Part shown: in pieces, positions 1-8,007 of the stretch
How positions within the stretch are numbered: the first letter of the stretch is position 1
How the letters are laid out: each line of letters opens with the position of its first letter
Notes under the pieces: generated by a model
Told to the model about the DNA's origin: nothing
Seen by the model: only the letters and a program-made list of their open reading frames with translations
Databases searched by the model: none
Made by a program: the position numbers and the translations under genes
Assembly: GCF_016722925.1 (NCBI RefSeq)
Contig: NZ_JAEQNC010000006.1
Coordinates: 334,555 to 398,554, forward strand
Length of the DNA: 64,000 bases
Source of the DNA: Phytoamicus setariae
Lineage (GTDB): Bacteria > Pseudomonadota > Alphaproteobacteria > Rhizobiales > Rhizobiaceae
Direction: 5' to 3'

Positions 1-369
1 TTCGTAAGCCACAGCCTCCTCAAGCAGATGAACACTTCGTCTACCAGCGTACCCTACGGGGTCGATGAGTTCGCGCTGGCCGGGCTGAAGCACGAACAGG
101 GCAGAATGGTGGATGCGCCCTATGTGGCCGGTGCCTTTGCCGTGCTCGAATGCCGCACAATCAAGGTCGTCCGACCGGTTGGTCTGGACGGCCAGGACGC
201 AGACGCCATCGTGGTGTTCGGCCAAGTAGTTGGTATTCACATCGACGAATCCGTCATCCGCGACGGCAGGTTCGATCCGGCAATTGCCCGTCCGATCGGC
301 CGAATGGGTTACATGGACTATACAGAGGCCAGCGAGGTTTTCGAGATGATGCGGCCACCGCGCCCCTGA
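1..369 (+). CDS. Flavin reductase family protein, 3' part
   Basis: The frame is open from base 1 to the stop at 367-369, so the gene starts upstream of the window and only about 122 C-terminal codons are visible. The visible part matches the C-terminal half of the flavin reductase-like FMN-binding split barrel: a segment on insufficiently active cysteine-free loop residues (MNTSS, GVDEF), then a strand reading VVFGQVVGIHID, then a C-terminal tail naming a GRMGY motif. Members reduce flavins or bind FMN and serve as partners for monooxygenases. The partner and substrate cannot be told from this fragment. The ATG at 28 is internal to the domain and is not the start. Confidence 0.8.
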   Translation, partial: FVSHSLLKQMNTSSTSVPYGVDEFALAGLKHEQGRMVDAPYVAGAFAVLECRTIKVVRPVGLDGQDADAIVVFGQVVGIHIDESVIRDGRFDPAIARPIGRMGYMDYTEASEVFEMMRPPRP

Positions 370-376
370 GCCGCAC

Positions 377-913
377 TCAGGGGGGCCCATCGGAGATGAC
401 CGCGCCTTGAAACCCCAAGGCTGCGGAGTGGCGGCGGAAGTCCTCGTTGATCGCCCCCTTTGCCGAATCGTAGGCGAAAACACCCAGCGAACGCGCCGAG
501 ATCGCGACCTGCATCCGCGCCAGCTCACCTATATCGTCAGCCATCGAGCCACCCATGTCATGGGCAAACGACGCACGATTCCAGCATAGCCCGGCAAGCC
601 GCGCGGACTTTCCTTCCAGTGACGTCGCGCGCATCAGTCCTCTGGCGCTATCGGCAATGCTGGCAATGATTCTTATTGCCCCATCCCGAAGGCCAAGGCG
701 CGCCTCAAGCACCGCAAGCGCGACATCGCAGGCCTGCAGATCGTCGCCCCCCTGGCAATCCGTCAGAACGACCGCTTGTGCGCCTCCGAGCTCCAAGGCC
801 TGCAGTGACACGGTATCCCGCGCTGACACGACAGGCACAGCGCTGCGGGCGAAGAAGGATGCTCCCTCATCGACATAGGTCAGTATATGCACGGCCTTCA
901 CCACCCACAGCAC
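377..913 (-). CDS. Short CitE/HpcH-HpaI aldolase-like protein
   Basis: This 178-residue frame resembles the C-terminal half of citrate-lyase-beta-like (CitE) proteins: an arginine-ending strand (DGAIRI), a RLAGLCWNRASF stretch where CitE proteins have LxWGxED, a helix ending ARSLGV and a final ALGFQGAVISDG strand. CitE-like proteins cleave or form CoA esters of short carboxylic acids with Mg2+. The usual N-terminal strands are mostly absent (the family is usually near 280 residues) and the metal-binding acidic pair of the LxWGxED motif is not conserved, so activity is doubtful. The first codon is a GTG and several further GTG codons follow, so the exact start is uncertain. It converges with the flavin reductase gene, 7 bases apart. 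Confidence 0.6.
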   Translation of the reverse strand: MLWVVKAVHILTYVDEGASFFARSAVPVVSARDTVSLQALELGGAQAVVLTDCQGGDDLQACDVALAVLEARLGLRDGAIRIIASIADSARGLMRATSLEGKSARLAGLCWNRASFAHDMGGSMADDIGELARMQVAISARSLGVFAYDSAKGAINEDFRRHSAALGFQGAVISDGPP

Positions 914-1031
914 TCCGGTTCAATACTACCCACTATCGCTACGTTAACGCGCAGCAAATGAACATAGTGAACCAATCGTAAACTTTTAATCGCTAATATC
1001 TCCCAAGGGCACAGCATAGGGGACAACAAGC

Positions 1032-2171
1032 GTGATCATCGAAACATTTCTTCGGTGGGCGGACACGGCAAAGTCAAGCGATCGCGCTAAAGCGGCGAAT
1101 GCGCTCGGGCGGGCTTGGCTGCAGTCCGACATGGATACTTCAGAACGCGATGCGGCACTGATGGCAATGACATGGCTGCTGGACGACCCCTCGCCCAAGG
1201 TCAGGCTGGCGCTTGCCGAGTCGATAGCCGACGCGCCTAAAGCACCGCGCGCATTGATTCTGACGCTCGCATCCGACCAGCCGGAAATTGCCTGCCAGAT
1301 CATAGCACGTTCGCCGGTCCTTACCGACGTCGATCTCGTCGATCTCGCAGCAAGAGGTGATGGCGTGACCCGGGCTCTGATTGCATCCCGCTTCATCGTC
1401 AGTTCACCCGTCTGTGCCGCCATCGGCGAAATCGGCGACGCGGCGGAGGTCGAAGCGCTGCTCGACAATCCCGGTGCAATCGTTACGCGACAGACGTTGC
1501 GGCGCCTGAGCGAACGGCTGGGTTATGTCCCCGCAATCCGGGAGTTGTTGCTCTCGCGGGAAGAGTTGCCAGCCGACGCGCGCCACAATCTCGCCGTCAG
1601 CCTATCTGACACCCTGTGCGGCAACGATCTCATCCGCTACGCCATCGGTGAAAACAGATTGGAACTCGTCCGCCGCGAAGCCTGCGAGGCGACGACAGTG
1701 GCGCTGGTCGCCGTGTCCCTGCCCGGAGACATACCCGCCCTTGCCGATCATCTCAGGCGCGACGGACGCCTGACGCCAAACTTCCTGATGCAGGCGCTTT
1801 GCACTGGTCGGGTCGATTTCTTTGCCGCGGCAATCGTCAACCTTTCCGGACTGGCAGAACGCCGCGTCCGCTCGATTATGGCAGACGGCCGCTTCCACGC
1901 CATGCGGGCGCTCTACGAGGCAGCAGGGCTGGGCCGCGATATCTCGGAAATCTTTGTCGAAGCGACGCTGGAATGGCGCAAAGCCTTGCGCAGAGGCGAA
2001 GCAACCTACCTGGGCGCAATTGCCGGGCATCTCGTCGCCAAATTCCGCTTTGCCGAGAAAACAGGCGCCGTCGCCGACGAGTTGCTTGATATGATCGAGA
2101 GGCTTCACATCGCTGAACACCGCAAGTCGGCGCGCGATTATGCCTCATTCCGGGTCGTCGAAGCCGCGTGA
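1032..2171 (+). CDS. DUF2336 domain-containing protein
   Basis: A 379-residue protein starting at a GTG. It is helical and repeat-like, with alternating short helices of HEAT type (LLDDPSPKVRLALAESIAD, then LTLASDQPEIACQIIARSP), which is characteristic of the DUF2336 family of alphaproteobacteria. The function of the family is unknown; some members sit near two-component or cell-cycle genes. No membrane segment or signal peptide is visible, so a cytoplasmic location is expected. It stands alone between two minus-strand genes; the 118 bases upstream are AT-richer and must hold its promoter. Confidence 0.85.
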   Translation: MIIETFLRWADTAKSSDRAKAANALGRAWLQSDMDTSERDAALMAMTWLLDDPSPKVRLALAESIADAPKAPRALILTLASDQPEIACQIIARSPVLTDVDLVDLAARGDGVTRALIASRFIVSSPVCAAIGEIGDAAEVEALLDNPGAIVTRQTLRRLSERLGYVPAIRELLLSREELPADARHNLAVSLSDTLCGNDLIRYAIGENRLELVRREACEATTVALVAVSLPGDIPALADHLRRDGRLTPNFLMQALCTGRVDFFAAAIVNLSGLAERRVRSIMADGRFHAMRALYEAAGLGRDISEIFVEATLEWRKALRRGEATYLGAIAGHLVAKFRFAEKTGAVADELLDMIERLHIAEHRKSARDYASFRVVEAA

Positions 2172-2201
2172 CGCCTTGAGCGTCTTGCGACCAACATTCG
2201 G

Positions 2202-2633
2202 TCAGTCCACAATCTTGCGGGCGACCCAAGAGTAGGTGTCAGTGACGAAGTGCACGGGCTTGCTGATGGTTGCTTTCATTCCCTTGCGGGTTGGCATCGC
2301 ATTGACAAACAATGCAATGGCACGCTCTGTCATTCCCGGGTGCTTGTCAGCCGTGCCAACTGCCGTCTCTGGCGGAGTCGGATTTCCCGACACATCGAGA
2401 TTGGCTTCCGCAACATCCGCCTCCGAATCCGCCAGGGCCGTCGTGTCCGCCGTCTGGCAGACCGCAACGACCATCGGGTGGTTTACGTTGCGAAACTTTT
2501 CGAGCTGCTTTTCAGATGCTGCATCGCAAGCCGCAATGGTCGCCCATTGTTCTGCAACGGACGCGACAGGCAAGCATTGCACGCCGCTGTCGTCGCATCC
2601 CAAAATACTCATGACGATGAATGCTGCCTTCAT
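2202..2633 (-). CDS. Conserved rhizobial hypothetical protein
   Basis: A 143-residue protein beginning MKAAFIVMSILGCDDS. I recognise it as a type of conserved hypothetical protein seen in rhizobia: a short hydrophobic N-terminus, paired cysteines (SILGCDD, VQCLPV, AACDAA, AVCQ), an acidic middle and a C-terminal helix. The N-terminus is not a convincing signal peptide. No catalytic motif is visible and I assign no function. It ends 30 bases from the convergent DUF2336 gene and lies 53 bases downstream of the HIT gene stop, so it may be co-transcribed with it. Confidence 0.65.
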   Translation of the reverse strand: MKAAFIVMSILGCDDSGVQCLPVASVAEQWATIAACDAASEKQLEKFRNVNHPMVVAVCQTADTTALADSEADVAEANLDVSGNPTPPETAVGTADKHPGMTERAIALFVNAMPTRKGMKATISKPVHFVTDTYSWVARKIVD

Positions 2634-2686
2634 GGCTATATCCCCGATGCCTCGCGCATAGGATCTCCCATTCGATCGTGTTTATT

Positions 2687-3124
2687 TCATGAAATGAACT
2701 TCAAAGCCTCACGGATCATCTCCGCATTGTGCGCGAGGGTGCCTCCATCTTCCAGTTTGGCGGCATGCGGCTTCAGCGCCACCCCGTCCTGAACCGGAAT
2801 CACATGGAAGTGCAAATGAAAGACCGTCTGGCCGGCAGCCGGTTCGTTGAACTGGATCACACGCACGCCATCGGCATGAAATGCCTTCTTCACAGCCTTG
2901 GCGATCTTCTGGACCGTCGGCATCAACCACATGAATGTTGTCGGGTCGGCATCGAAGATGTTCCGCGAGGGCACTTTGGGGATGATGAGCGTATGGCCTT
3001 CTGCTTGCGGCATCACATCCATGAAGGCCAGCGTATGCTCGTCTTCAAAGACGGCATGGCACGGAATATCCCCTCTCAGAATCTTGGCAAAGATATTGTC
3101 TGGATCGTAGGGAATGCCGGACAT
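2687..3124 (-). CDS. HIT family nucleotide-binding protein
   Basis: A 145-residue histidine-triad protein, the usual length for the family. The HIT signature reads FHLHFHVIPV near residue 102-111, with the nucleotidyl-accepting histidine in HxHxH. The N-terminal part (FAKILRGDIPCHAVFEDE, then GHTLIIPK) is typical of Hint-branch hydrolases that cleave adenosine 5'-monophosphoramidates. The start is supported by a GAGGAG nine bases upstream of ATG. It follows the FemAB-like acetyltransferase gene after 122 bases and may belong to the same transcript. Confidence 0.93.
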   Translation of the reverse strand: MSGIPYDPDNIFAKILRGDIPCHAVFEDEHTLAFMDVMPQAEGHTLIIPKVPSRNIFDADPTTFMWLMPTVQKIAKAVKKAFHADGVRVIQFNEPAAGQTVFHLHFHVIPVQDGVALKPHAAKLEDGGTLAHNAEMIREALKFIS

Positions 3125-3246
3125 GCGAATAGTCTCCTCATTATATTTTAAAGCCGAGAGTGCGCCGAAAATGCTTTGGCTTCAAGCCTCGTGTGTGGTT
3201 GCCGCCATCATAGACACAGTCCTGACCAGTATGTTTAACCGCCGGA

Positions 3247-4419
3247 TCATTTCTCGTCATCGCGTCCCTTGCGGAAAGGACTGTGCTCCTGGAGATAATG
3301 GCCAATCTGCTCGACCTCGGCACGCTCCTGTCGGAGATAATCCTCGACAGCCCTGCGCAAACCGGAATGGGCGATATAGTGGGCCGAGTGCGTGGTTACA
3401 GGCAGATAGCCTCGTGCGAGTTTGTGTTCGCCCTGTGCGCCCGCCTCGACCGTTCTCAGCCCGCGCGCAAGCGCGAAATCGATGGCTTGATGATAGCAGA
3501 CCTCGAAATGCAGGAATGGGTGATCTTCGATACATCCCCAATGGCGGCCGTAAAGCGTCTCGGAACCGATGAAATTGATGGCACCGGCGACATATCGACC
3601 ATTCCTGCTGGCCATCACCAGCAGGATGTCGTCCGCCATCCGCTCGCCGATCATCGAATAGAAGTCACGCGTCAGGTACGGCCGCCCCCATTTGCGGCCG
3701 CCCGTATCCATGTAGAAAGCGAAGAACTGGTCCCAAATGGATTCGGTAAGATCGTTTCCGGTCAGCCAGTCGATGGCAATCCCATCCTCGAGCGCGATTC
3801 GGCGCTCCTTCTTGAGCGCCTTGCGCTTGCGTGAACTCAAGGTTTCAAGGAATTCGTCATGGCTGCGATAGCCTTCGTTGACAAAATGGAACTGCTGGTC
3901 GGTGCGGTGAAGGAACCCTTGGCGCTCAAGCGATTGCCACTCCCCATCAGGCAGGAATGTCACATGTGCCGATGAGATTCCGAGTGCGGCAGCATCCACC
4001 TTGATAGCCTCGCCCAGCGTCGTCAGCACAGTGCTGCGATCGGCGGCCGTTGCGGCAAGCAATCTCGGTCCTGTCGCAGGCGTAAACGGGATCGCGCATT
4101 GCAATTTCGGATAATAGCGGCCACCTGCCCGTTCGAAGGCCTGCGCCCAGCCGTGATCGAAAACGTATTCTCCCTGGCTGTGGCTCTTGAGGTAGCCGGG
4201 CACTGCGCCAAGCAATGCACCCGCATCATCCTCCAGCAACAGATGGCGCCCGAGCCAGCCCGTGTCGCGGGTGGCCGAACCAGACGCTTCGAGGCTATAG
4301 AGATAGGCGTGTGACACGAATGGGTTGTAACCGGCTTTGTTGTCGCGCGCTGTGCCATCGAGCCGGCTCCACTGAGCTGGATCGATGTCCCGAAAGCTTG
4401 CGACTGGACGTATTCTCAA
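3247..4419 (-). CDS. FemAB-like GNAT N-acyltransferase (DUF482)
   Basis: A 390-residue protein of the peptidoglycan biosynthesis/recognition type (PF04339, COG3146). It has the family features: an N-terminal PFVSHAYLYSLE segment, GAVPGYLKSHSQGEYVFD, a KLQ-x-A-IPFTPATGPRLL block and a C-terminal HYIAHSGLRRAVEDYL. Members have a duplicated GNAT-like fold; the acyl acceptor is not known in most bacteria. Its ATG overlaps the stop of the upstream phosphodiesterase gene by four bases (ATGA), so the two are translationally coupled. The full set reads RidA, GDPD, this gene. Confidence 0.88.
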   Translation of the reverse strand: MRIRPVASFRDIDPAQWSRLDGTARDNKAGYNPFVSHAYLYSLEASGSATRDTGWLGRHLLLEDDAGALLGAVPGYLKSHSQGEYVFDHGWAQAFERAGGRYYPKLQCAIPFTPATGPRLLAATAADRSTVLTTLGEAIKVDAAALGISSAHVTFLPDGEWQSLERQGFLHRTDQQFHFVNEGYRSHDEFLETLSSRKRKALKKERRIALEDGIAIDWLTGNDLTESIWDQFFAFYMDTGGRKWGRPYLTRDFYSMIGERMADDILLVMASRNGRYVAGAINFIGSETLYGRHWGCIEDHPFLHFEVCYHQAIDFALARGLRTVEAGAQGEHKLARGYLPVTTHSAHYIAHSGLRRAVEDYLRQERAEVEQIGHYLQEHSPFRKGRDDEK

Positions 4420-5144
4420 AGACCGGTCTCGCTGTGGCGCGGGTCAAAACCCTCGAATGTGATCTGATCGGCATTGGCGGCCGAATGGGCCGCCTGCTTT
4501 GGCGAGCGGACGGTCCAGGTTATGACAGGAATACCCCGCTCCCGCTCGCTGGCGATGAAGGCATTCGGCAGATCGCTTATGGAATAGGATATGAAATCCA
4601 GGCCCCATGCCATTGCCTCGCGGTGGCCCCTGAACTGACCTTCCTCACGGCCCTCAGCAGTCAGGCCGACCGGAAACGGACTTTCCAGTTCCTTGAGCTC
4701 TTTGAGCAGCCAGGTGTCGAAACTCATCAGAGCGACATCACCGTCGTAGTCCTCGAGCACTTCCAGCACCGATGAAGCAAAGCCCTCGTCATCGCCATCG
4801 CGTCCCTTCAGTTCGAGCACCAGCGGCACCCTGCCCTTGACGAGCCGCAACAACACCTTCAGCGAGGCCACCTTGTCCTTGGTGCCGCCAACCGACGTCA
4901 GGCTGAGTTCAGCCGATGTCTTCGTGCGGATGTCGGCGCCGATATTGCAGAGCCTCTTCATGTCGTCGTCATGAAATACGACCGGCACGGCATCTGCGGC
5001 GTATTGAAGATCGCACTCGATGGCAAAGCCCGCCTCGATCGCCCGCTCGAAAGCCGAAAGCGTGTTTTCCCATACGGCTTTGTTGCCGTCATGCAGGCCA
5101 CGATGCGCGATGGGCCGGCTGGTCAGAAATGCCATGTCCCGCAT
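4416..5144 (-). CDS. Glycerophosphodiester phosphodiesterase
   Basis: A 242-residue GDPD-domain protein. The catalytic signature is present: IAHRG near residue 13, ENTLSAF, an EIECDLQ-type acidic pair (AIECDLQ) and a VFHDDD histidine, the residues that bind the divalent metal and the phosphodiester. The C-terminal ITWTVRS strand closes the TIM barrel. It hydrolyses glycerophosphodiesters from lipid turnover to glycerol-3-phosphate and an alcohol. No signal peptide is seen, so it is cytoplasmic. It overlaps both neighbours by ATGA-type junctions and is the middle gene of a coupled operon. Confidence 0.92.
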   Translation of the reverse strand: MRDMAFLTSRPIAHRGLHDGNKAVWENTLSAFERAIEAGFAIECDLQYAADAVPVVFHDDDMKRLCNIGADIRTKTSAELSLTSVGGTKDKVASLKVLLRLVKGRVPLVLELKGRDGDDEGFASSVLEVLEDYDGDVALMSFDTWLLKELKELESPFPVGLTAEGREEGQFRGHREAMAWGLDFISYSISDLPNAFIASERERGIPVITWTVRSPKQAAHSAANADQITFEGFDPRHSETGL

Positions 5145-5611
5145 CAGGAAATTTCCAGGATGGCATCGATTTCGACCGAAGCATTGAGGGGCAGCACGGC
5201 AACCCCGAAAGCGGCGCGCGAATGTTTCCCCGCCTCTCCAAGAACTTCTGCGAGAAGATTGGAGGCGCCATTGGCCACCAGGTGCTGTTCGTAAAAATCA
5301 GGCGTGGAGGAAACCATGCAGCCAATCCGGATGACCCTGCGAATACGCGAGAGATCGCCGCCAAGCGCTACCTTTGCCTGGGCAAGAATGTTGATGGCGC
5401 AGAGTTCAGCCGCGCGTTGGCCTTCCGATGTGGTAATGCCGGCGCCCAACTGGCCGGTCTGCGCAAGCTTGCCGTTCTCCATCGGCAATTGCCCGGAAAT
5501 GTAGAGGTGCGTGCCACTCACAACTGTCGGAACGTAGTTTGCGGCCGGAGCGGCCGCCTCTGGCAGCACGATTCCCAACTTTTCCAGTTGCTGATCGATC
5601 TTGGACATCAT
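5144..5611 (-). CDS. RidA/YjgF-family protein
   Basis: A 155-residue RidA-family protein, somewhat longer than the 130-residue archetype as in the TdcF/YjgH-like subgroup. It shows VSGTHLYISGQLPM, an INILAQAKVALGG helix and the VEIDAI C-terminal strand. The key arginine is in IRIGCMVSS, but the archetypal substrate arginine motif (RxxVxV) is replaced by IRRVIRIG, so imine-deaminase activity should not be assumed. It is the first gene of a coupled minus-strand operon with GDPD and a FemAB-like acetyltransferase. Two ATG codons adjoin (5611 and 5608); the second has better spacing from the GGGG upstream. Confidence 0.9.
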   Translation of the reverse strand: MMSKIDQQLEKLGIVLPEAAAPAANYVPTVVSGTHLYISGQLPMENGKLAQTGQLGAGITTSEGQRAAELCAINILAQAKVALGGDLSRIRRVIRIGCMVSSTPDFYEQHLVANGASNLLAEVLGEAGKHSRAAFGVAVLPLNASVEIDAILEIS

Positions 5612-5721
5612 TTCCCCGCCTTTCCATAGATTCTTCTTTTACGAACTCTGCGGATCAGGTAGTCCGCAAGGAGTGCACATCTAATTAATCGCATTCAGGT
5701 GCGGTGCAACAGGAGAATTTC

Positions 5722-6552
5722 ATGATTTCTCGCTCGAGCCTTCTTGCCTGCACGATCGGAGCCTGTCTCGCCTCGAGCGGAGTACCGGCTCTCTCGCAGG
5801 GCATTGCCGGGCTGGTGCCGCACCGCGCCGTCTATAATCTGGAACTCAAGGATGCATCCGAGCGCTCGGGCATCAACAACATGTTCGGCCGCATGGTCTA
5901 CGAGTTCACCGGCTCTGCCTGCGAAGGCTATCGCGTCAGTTTCCGCTTCGTGACACAGGTCGAGACCGCGAGCGAAAAGAAGGTGACGGACCAGCAAAGT
6001 ACGACCTTCGAAGACCCCAAGACCGGCCGGTTCGAGTTTGAAAGCAAGACATTCAACGACGACCGGCTCGACAAGGAGGTCGCAGGCCTTGCCGAGCGGC
6101 GCAACGACAAGCTGGCAGTCGACATTACCATGCCTGCCGAAAAGAAAATCGACCTGACTGCGGCGCGCTTTCCCACCCAGCATACGATCGACGTCATCGA
6201 ACGCGCCAAGCGAGGCGATCACTTTTTCGAGGCCCGCATCTATGATGGATCTGAAGATGGCGACAAGACGCTGTTCACCTCGACGATCGTTGGCTCGCCA
6301 GTCTCAGCCGGTGCTGATGATCCGGATGCATCCGGTGCCGGCAAGCTGAAGGCGGAAAAGACCTGGCCGGTGACCATCGCCTATTTCGATGACAACAAGG
6401 ACGGTGATTCACAGCCGAATTACCGGATGTCTTTCAAGCTCTACGAAAACGGCGTGTCCCGCGACCTGACGATGGACTACGGCGACTTCGTGCTGAAGGG
6501 AAATCTCGTCAAGCTCGACTTCCTGCCGGAAGAGACGTGCAAGAGCAATTAA
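5722..6552 (+). CDS. eipB: Cell envelope integrity protein EipB (DUF1849)
   Basis: A 276-residue periplasmic protein of the DUF1849 family, known from Brucella as EipB, a beta-spiral protein needed for envelope integrity. The N-terminus is a signal peptide (hydrophobic core LLACTIGACLA, cleavage near ALSQG). Two cysteines outside the signal peptide, in SACEGY and in the C-terminal EETCKSN, correspond to the conserved disulfide of the family. I chose the ATG at 5722 because AGGAG lies six bases upstream; a GTG at 5704 in the same frame would add an unlikely leader. The gene stands alone. Confidence 0.92.
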   Translation: MISRSSLLACTIGACLASSGVPALSQGIAGLVPHRAVYNLELKDASERSGINNMFGRMVYEFTGSACEGYRVSFRFVTQVETASEKKVTDQQSTTFEDPKTGRFEFESKTFNDDRLDKEVAGLAERRNDKLAVDITMPAEKKIDLTAARFPTQHTIDVIERAKRGDHFFEARIYDGSEDGDKTLFTSTIVGSPVSAGADDPDASGAGKLKAEKTWPVTIAYFDDNKDGDSQPNYRMSFKLYENGVSRDLTMDYGDFVLKGNLVKLDFLPEETCKSN

Positions 6553-6644
6553 GGGCGACCAGGATAGGGGCGTTCCCGGCCTTGCAAGGGTCGCCCCAGC
6601 GTCTTCTGCCAAAATTTGGAAGCCAAGATTTGGCACCTTAGGAG

Positions 6645-6926
6645 TTAGCCGTCCCACGTGCCATTCGGAAAGAACTCTTTCTTATAATATTGCTCATAGA
6701 AGATCGTTCCATGAATTCCGACCGCATTCTTCTTGTCGATCGGCCTATTCCAAATATTTTTGAAAATTGAATCGAGTTCACTCTTGTTTTTCTTAGCCGC
6801 CATCAAGTCCTCTATAAAAATAAGATCGCTAGAAAGCGGAAAAATCAGATTAAACTCTTCTTCCGTCGCCTGAAATATTTCATAAGTGCAATTCACTGCA
6901 CCATCTATAATCATGATATTTTTCAC
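6645..6926 (-). CDS. Small AT-rich hypothetical protein
   Basis: A 93-residue frame beginning MKNIMIIDGAVNCTYEIFQ and ending FFPNGTWDG. Its base composition is clearly more AT-rich than the surrounding genes, and its codons (AAA, ATA, TTT) differ from the local pattern, which suggests transfer. It is rich in Lys, Ile, Phe and acidic residues; no membrane segment or known motif is visible. It could be an immunity-type small protein of a contact or toxin system, judged only on size, composition and isolation, and that remains a guess. Confidence 0.55.
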   Translation of the reverse strand: MKNIMIIDGAVNCTYEIFQATEEEFNLIFPLSSDLIFIEDLMAAKKNKSELDSIFKNIWNRPIDKKNAVGIHGTIFYEQYYKKEFFPNGTWDG

Positions 6927-7053
6927 AGTTAACTACCGTGTTAAATTGTCGGCGCCATTGAGTTGAGTTGCACACTTAGTGGTACACCCATCGGTATATC
7001 CTCCTGGATCCTCTACGTAAGCCCAAGGATGGGCCGCTTTAGGCCTAGCTTTC

Positions 7054-7887
7054 TCAAGCCGTGACCGGCCTACCCTTACGCGGTCCCATGACAAACACCG
7101 CCTCATAGAGGTACTGCAGCACCGCCTTACGGTCGGTGATGACAGAAATATCGTCCCACGGCACGATCGATCCGATATTGGACGAAATCGTCTTGCCCGA
7201 TAACTTGCAGAACTCGCGGATCAGGAACGACATCCTGAGCGTCAGCGAAAAACGGCTGGCGAGATGGAAGAGCCAGCTGTTCTGGCCCTCGAAATAAACA
7301 GGCAGCACGCTTGCCTTGGCAGACTGGATCAGCTTGGCCGGAAACATCTTCCACGGCAGGTCCTGGGCCTGGCCGAACCCCTTGGGCGCGGTCGCCACGC
7401 CACCGGCCGGAAAGATGACGATCGTCACGCCTTCCTTCAGCAATCGCAGCGCCTCGTTGCGGGTGGCCATGTTGATCGCCAGCGCTTCCTTGGTTTCCTC
7501 AAACGAGATCGGCAGCGAATAGGGCCGGATTTCCGGCACCTTCAGTAGCTGGTCGTTGATCAGCACCTTGAACGGCCGGCCGAGCTGCTCGGCAAGCGCC
7601 AGAACCGCAATCCCGTCGGCAATGCCATAGGGATGGTTGGCGACCATGACGATCGGCGTATCCGGCAGATCCTTCGGCGGCCAGTTGCCGCGCACGGAGA
7701 GATCGATGTCGATCAGCTCAAGCATGCGCGAAAAGATCCGGTCGGATTTCCCCACCACGTCCGTCCGCCACTGCTTGTAGACTTCGACGTATCGGTTTCG
7801 ACCGGAAAGGTTTTCGACAGTGCGGATGACCATGCGCTTGAGCAGCGGATCGGTCTCGTTGGCGTAGGATAATTCCCTGAACTTCAC
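7054..7887 (-). CDS. PlsC-like lysophospholipid acyltransferase
   Basis: An acyltransferase of the lysophospholipid type. Block I reads NHPYGIADG, with five residues between the catalytic His and Asp where classical PlsC has four. Block III is IVIFPAGGVATAP, matching the FPEGxRS region, and VLPVYFEGQNS matches block IV. The GTG at 7887 has AGGGA six bases upstream and gives 277 residues; a longer TTG start at 7941 is possible. It would acylate a lyso-lipid at the membrane face, though no clear membrane segment is visible. It lies downstream of thrS, separated by a large hairpin. Confidence 0.85.
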   Translation of the reverse strand: MKFRELSYANETDPLLKRMVIRTVENLSGRNRYVEVYKQWRTDVVGKSDRIFSRMLELIDIDLSVRGNWPPKDLPDTPIVMVANHPYGIADGIAVLALAEQLGRPFKVLINDQLLKVPEIRPYSLPISFEETKEALAINMATRNEALRLLKEGVTIVIFPAGGVATAPKGFGQAQDLPWKMFPAKLIQSAKASVLPVYFEGQNSWLFHLASRFSLTLRMSFLIREFCKLSGKTISSNIGSIVPWDDISVITDRKAVLQYLYEAVFVMGPRKGRPVTA

Positions 7888-7947
7888 TGCCGGGTCCCTG
7901 TGGTAGTCTTGTCGCAAGCCAATAGGAAAAAACTGTAACAATTTGAA

Positions 7948-7975
7948 GACAGCCGCGTGATGTCACGCGGCTGTC
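7948..7975. terminator. 13-bp perfect hairpin after thrS
   Basis: Two 13-base arms (starting GACAGCCGCG) separated by TG lie between the thrS stop and the acyltransferase gene. On the plus strand the stem is followed by CGGTTTTT; on the minus strand, the direction of thrS, it is followed by TTC and no long T run. It most likely ends or protects the thrS transcript, and may also stop antisense transcription. Confidence 0.6.
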
Positions 7976-8007
7976 CGGTTTTTATCCGATCTGCGTATGG
8001 GCTGCGG

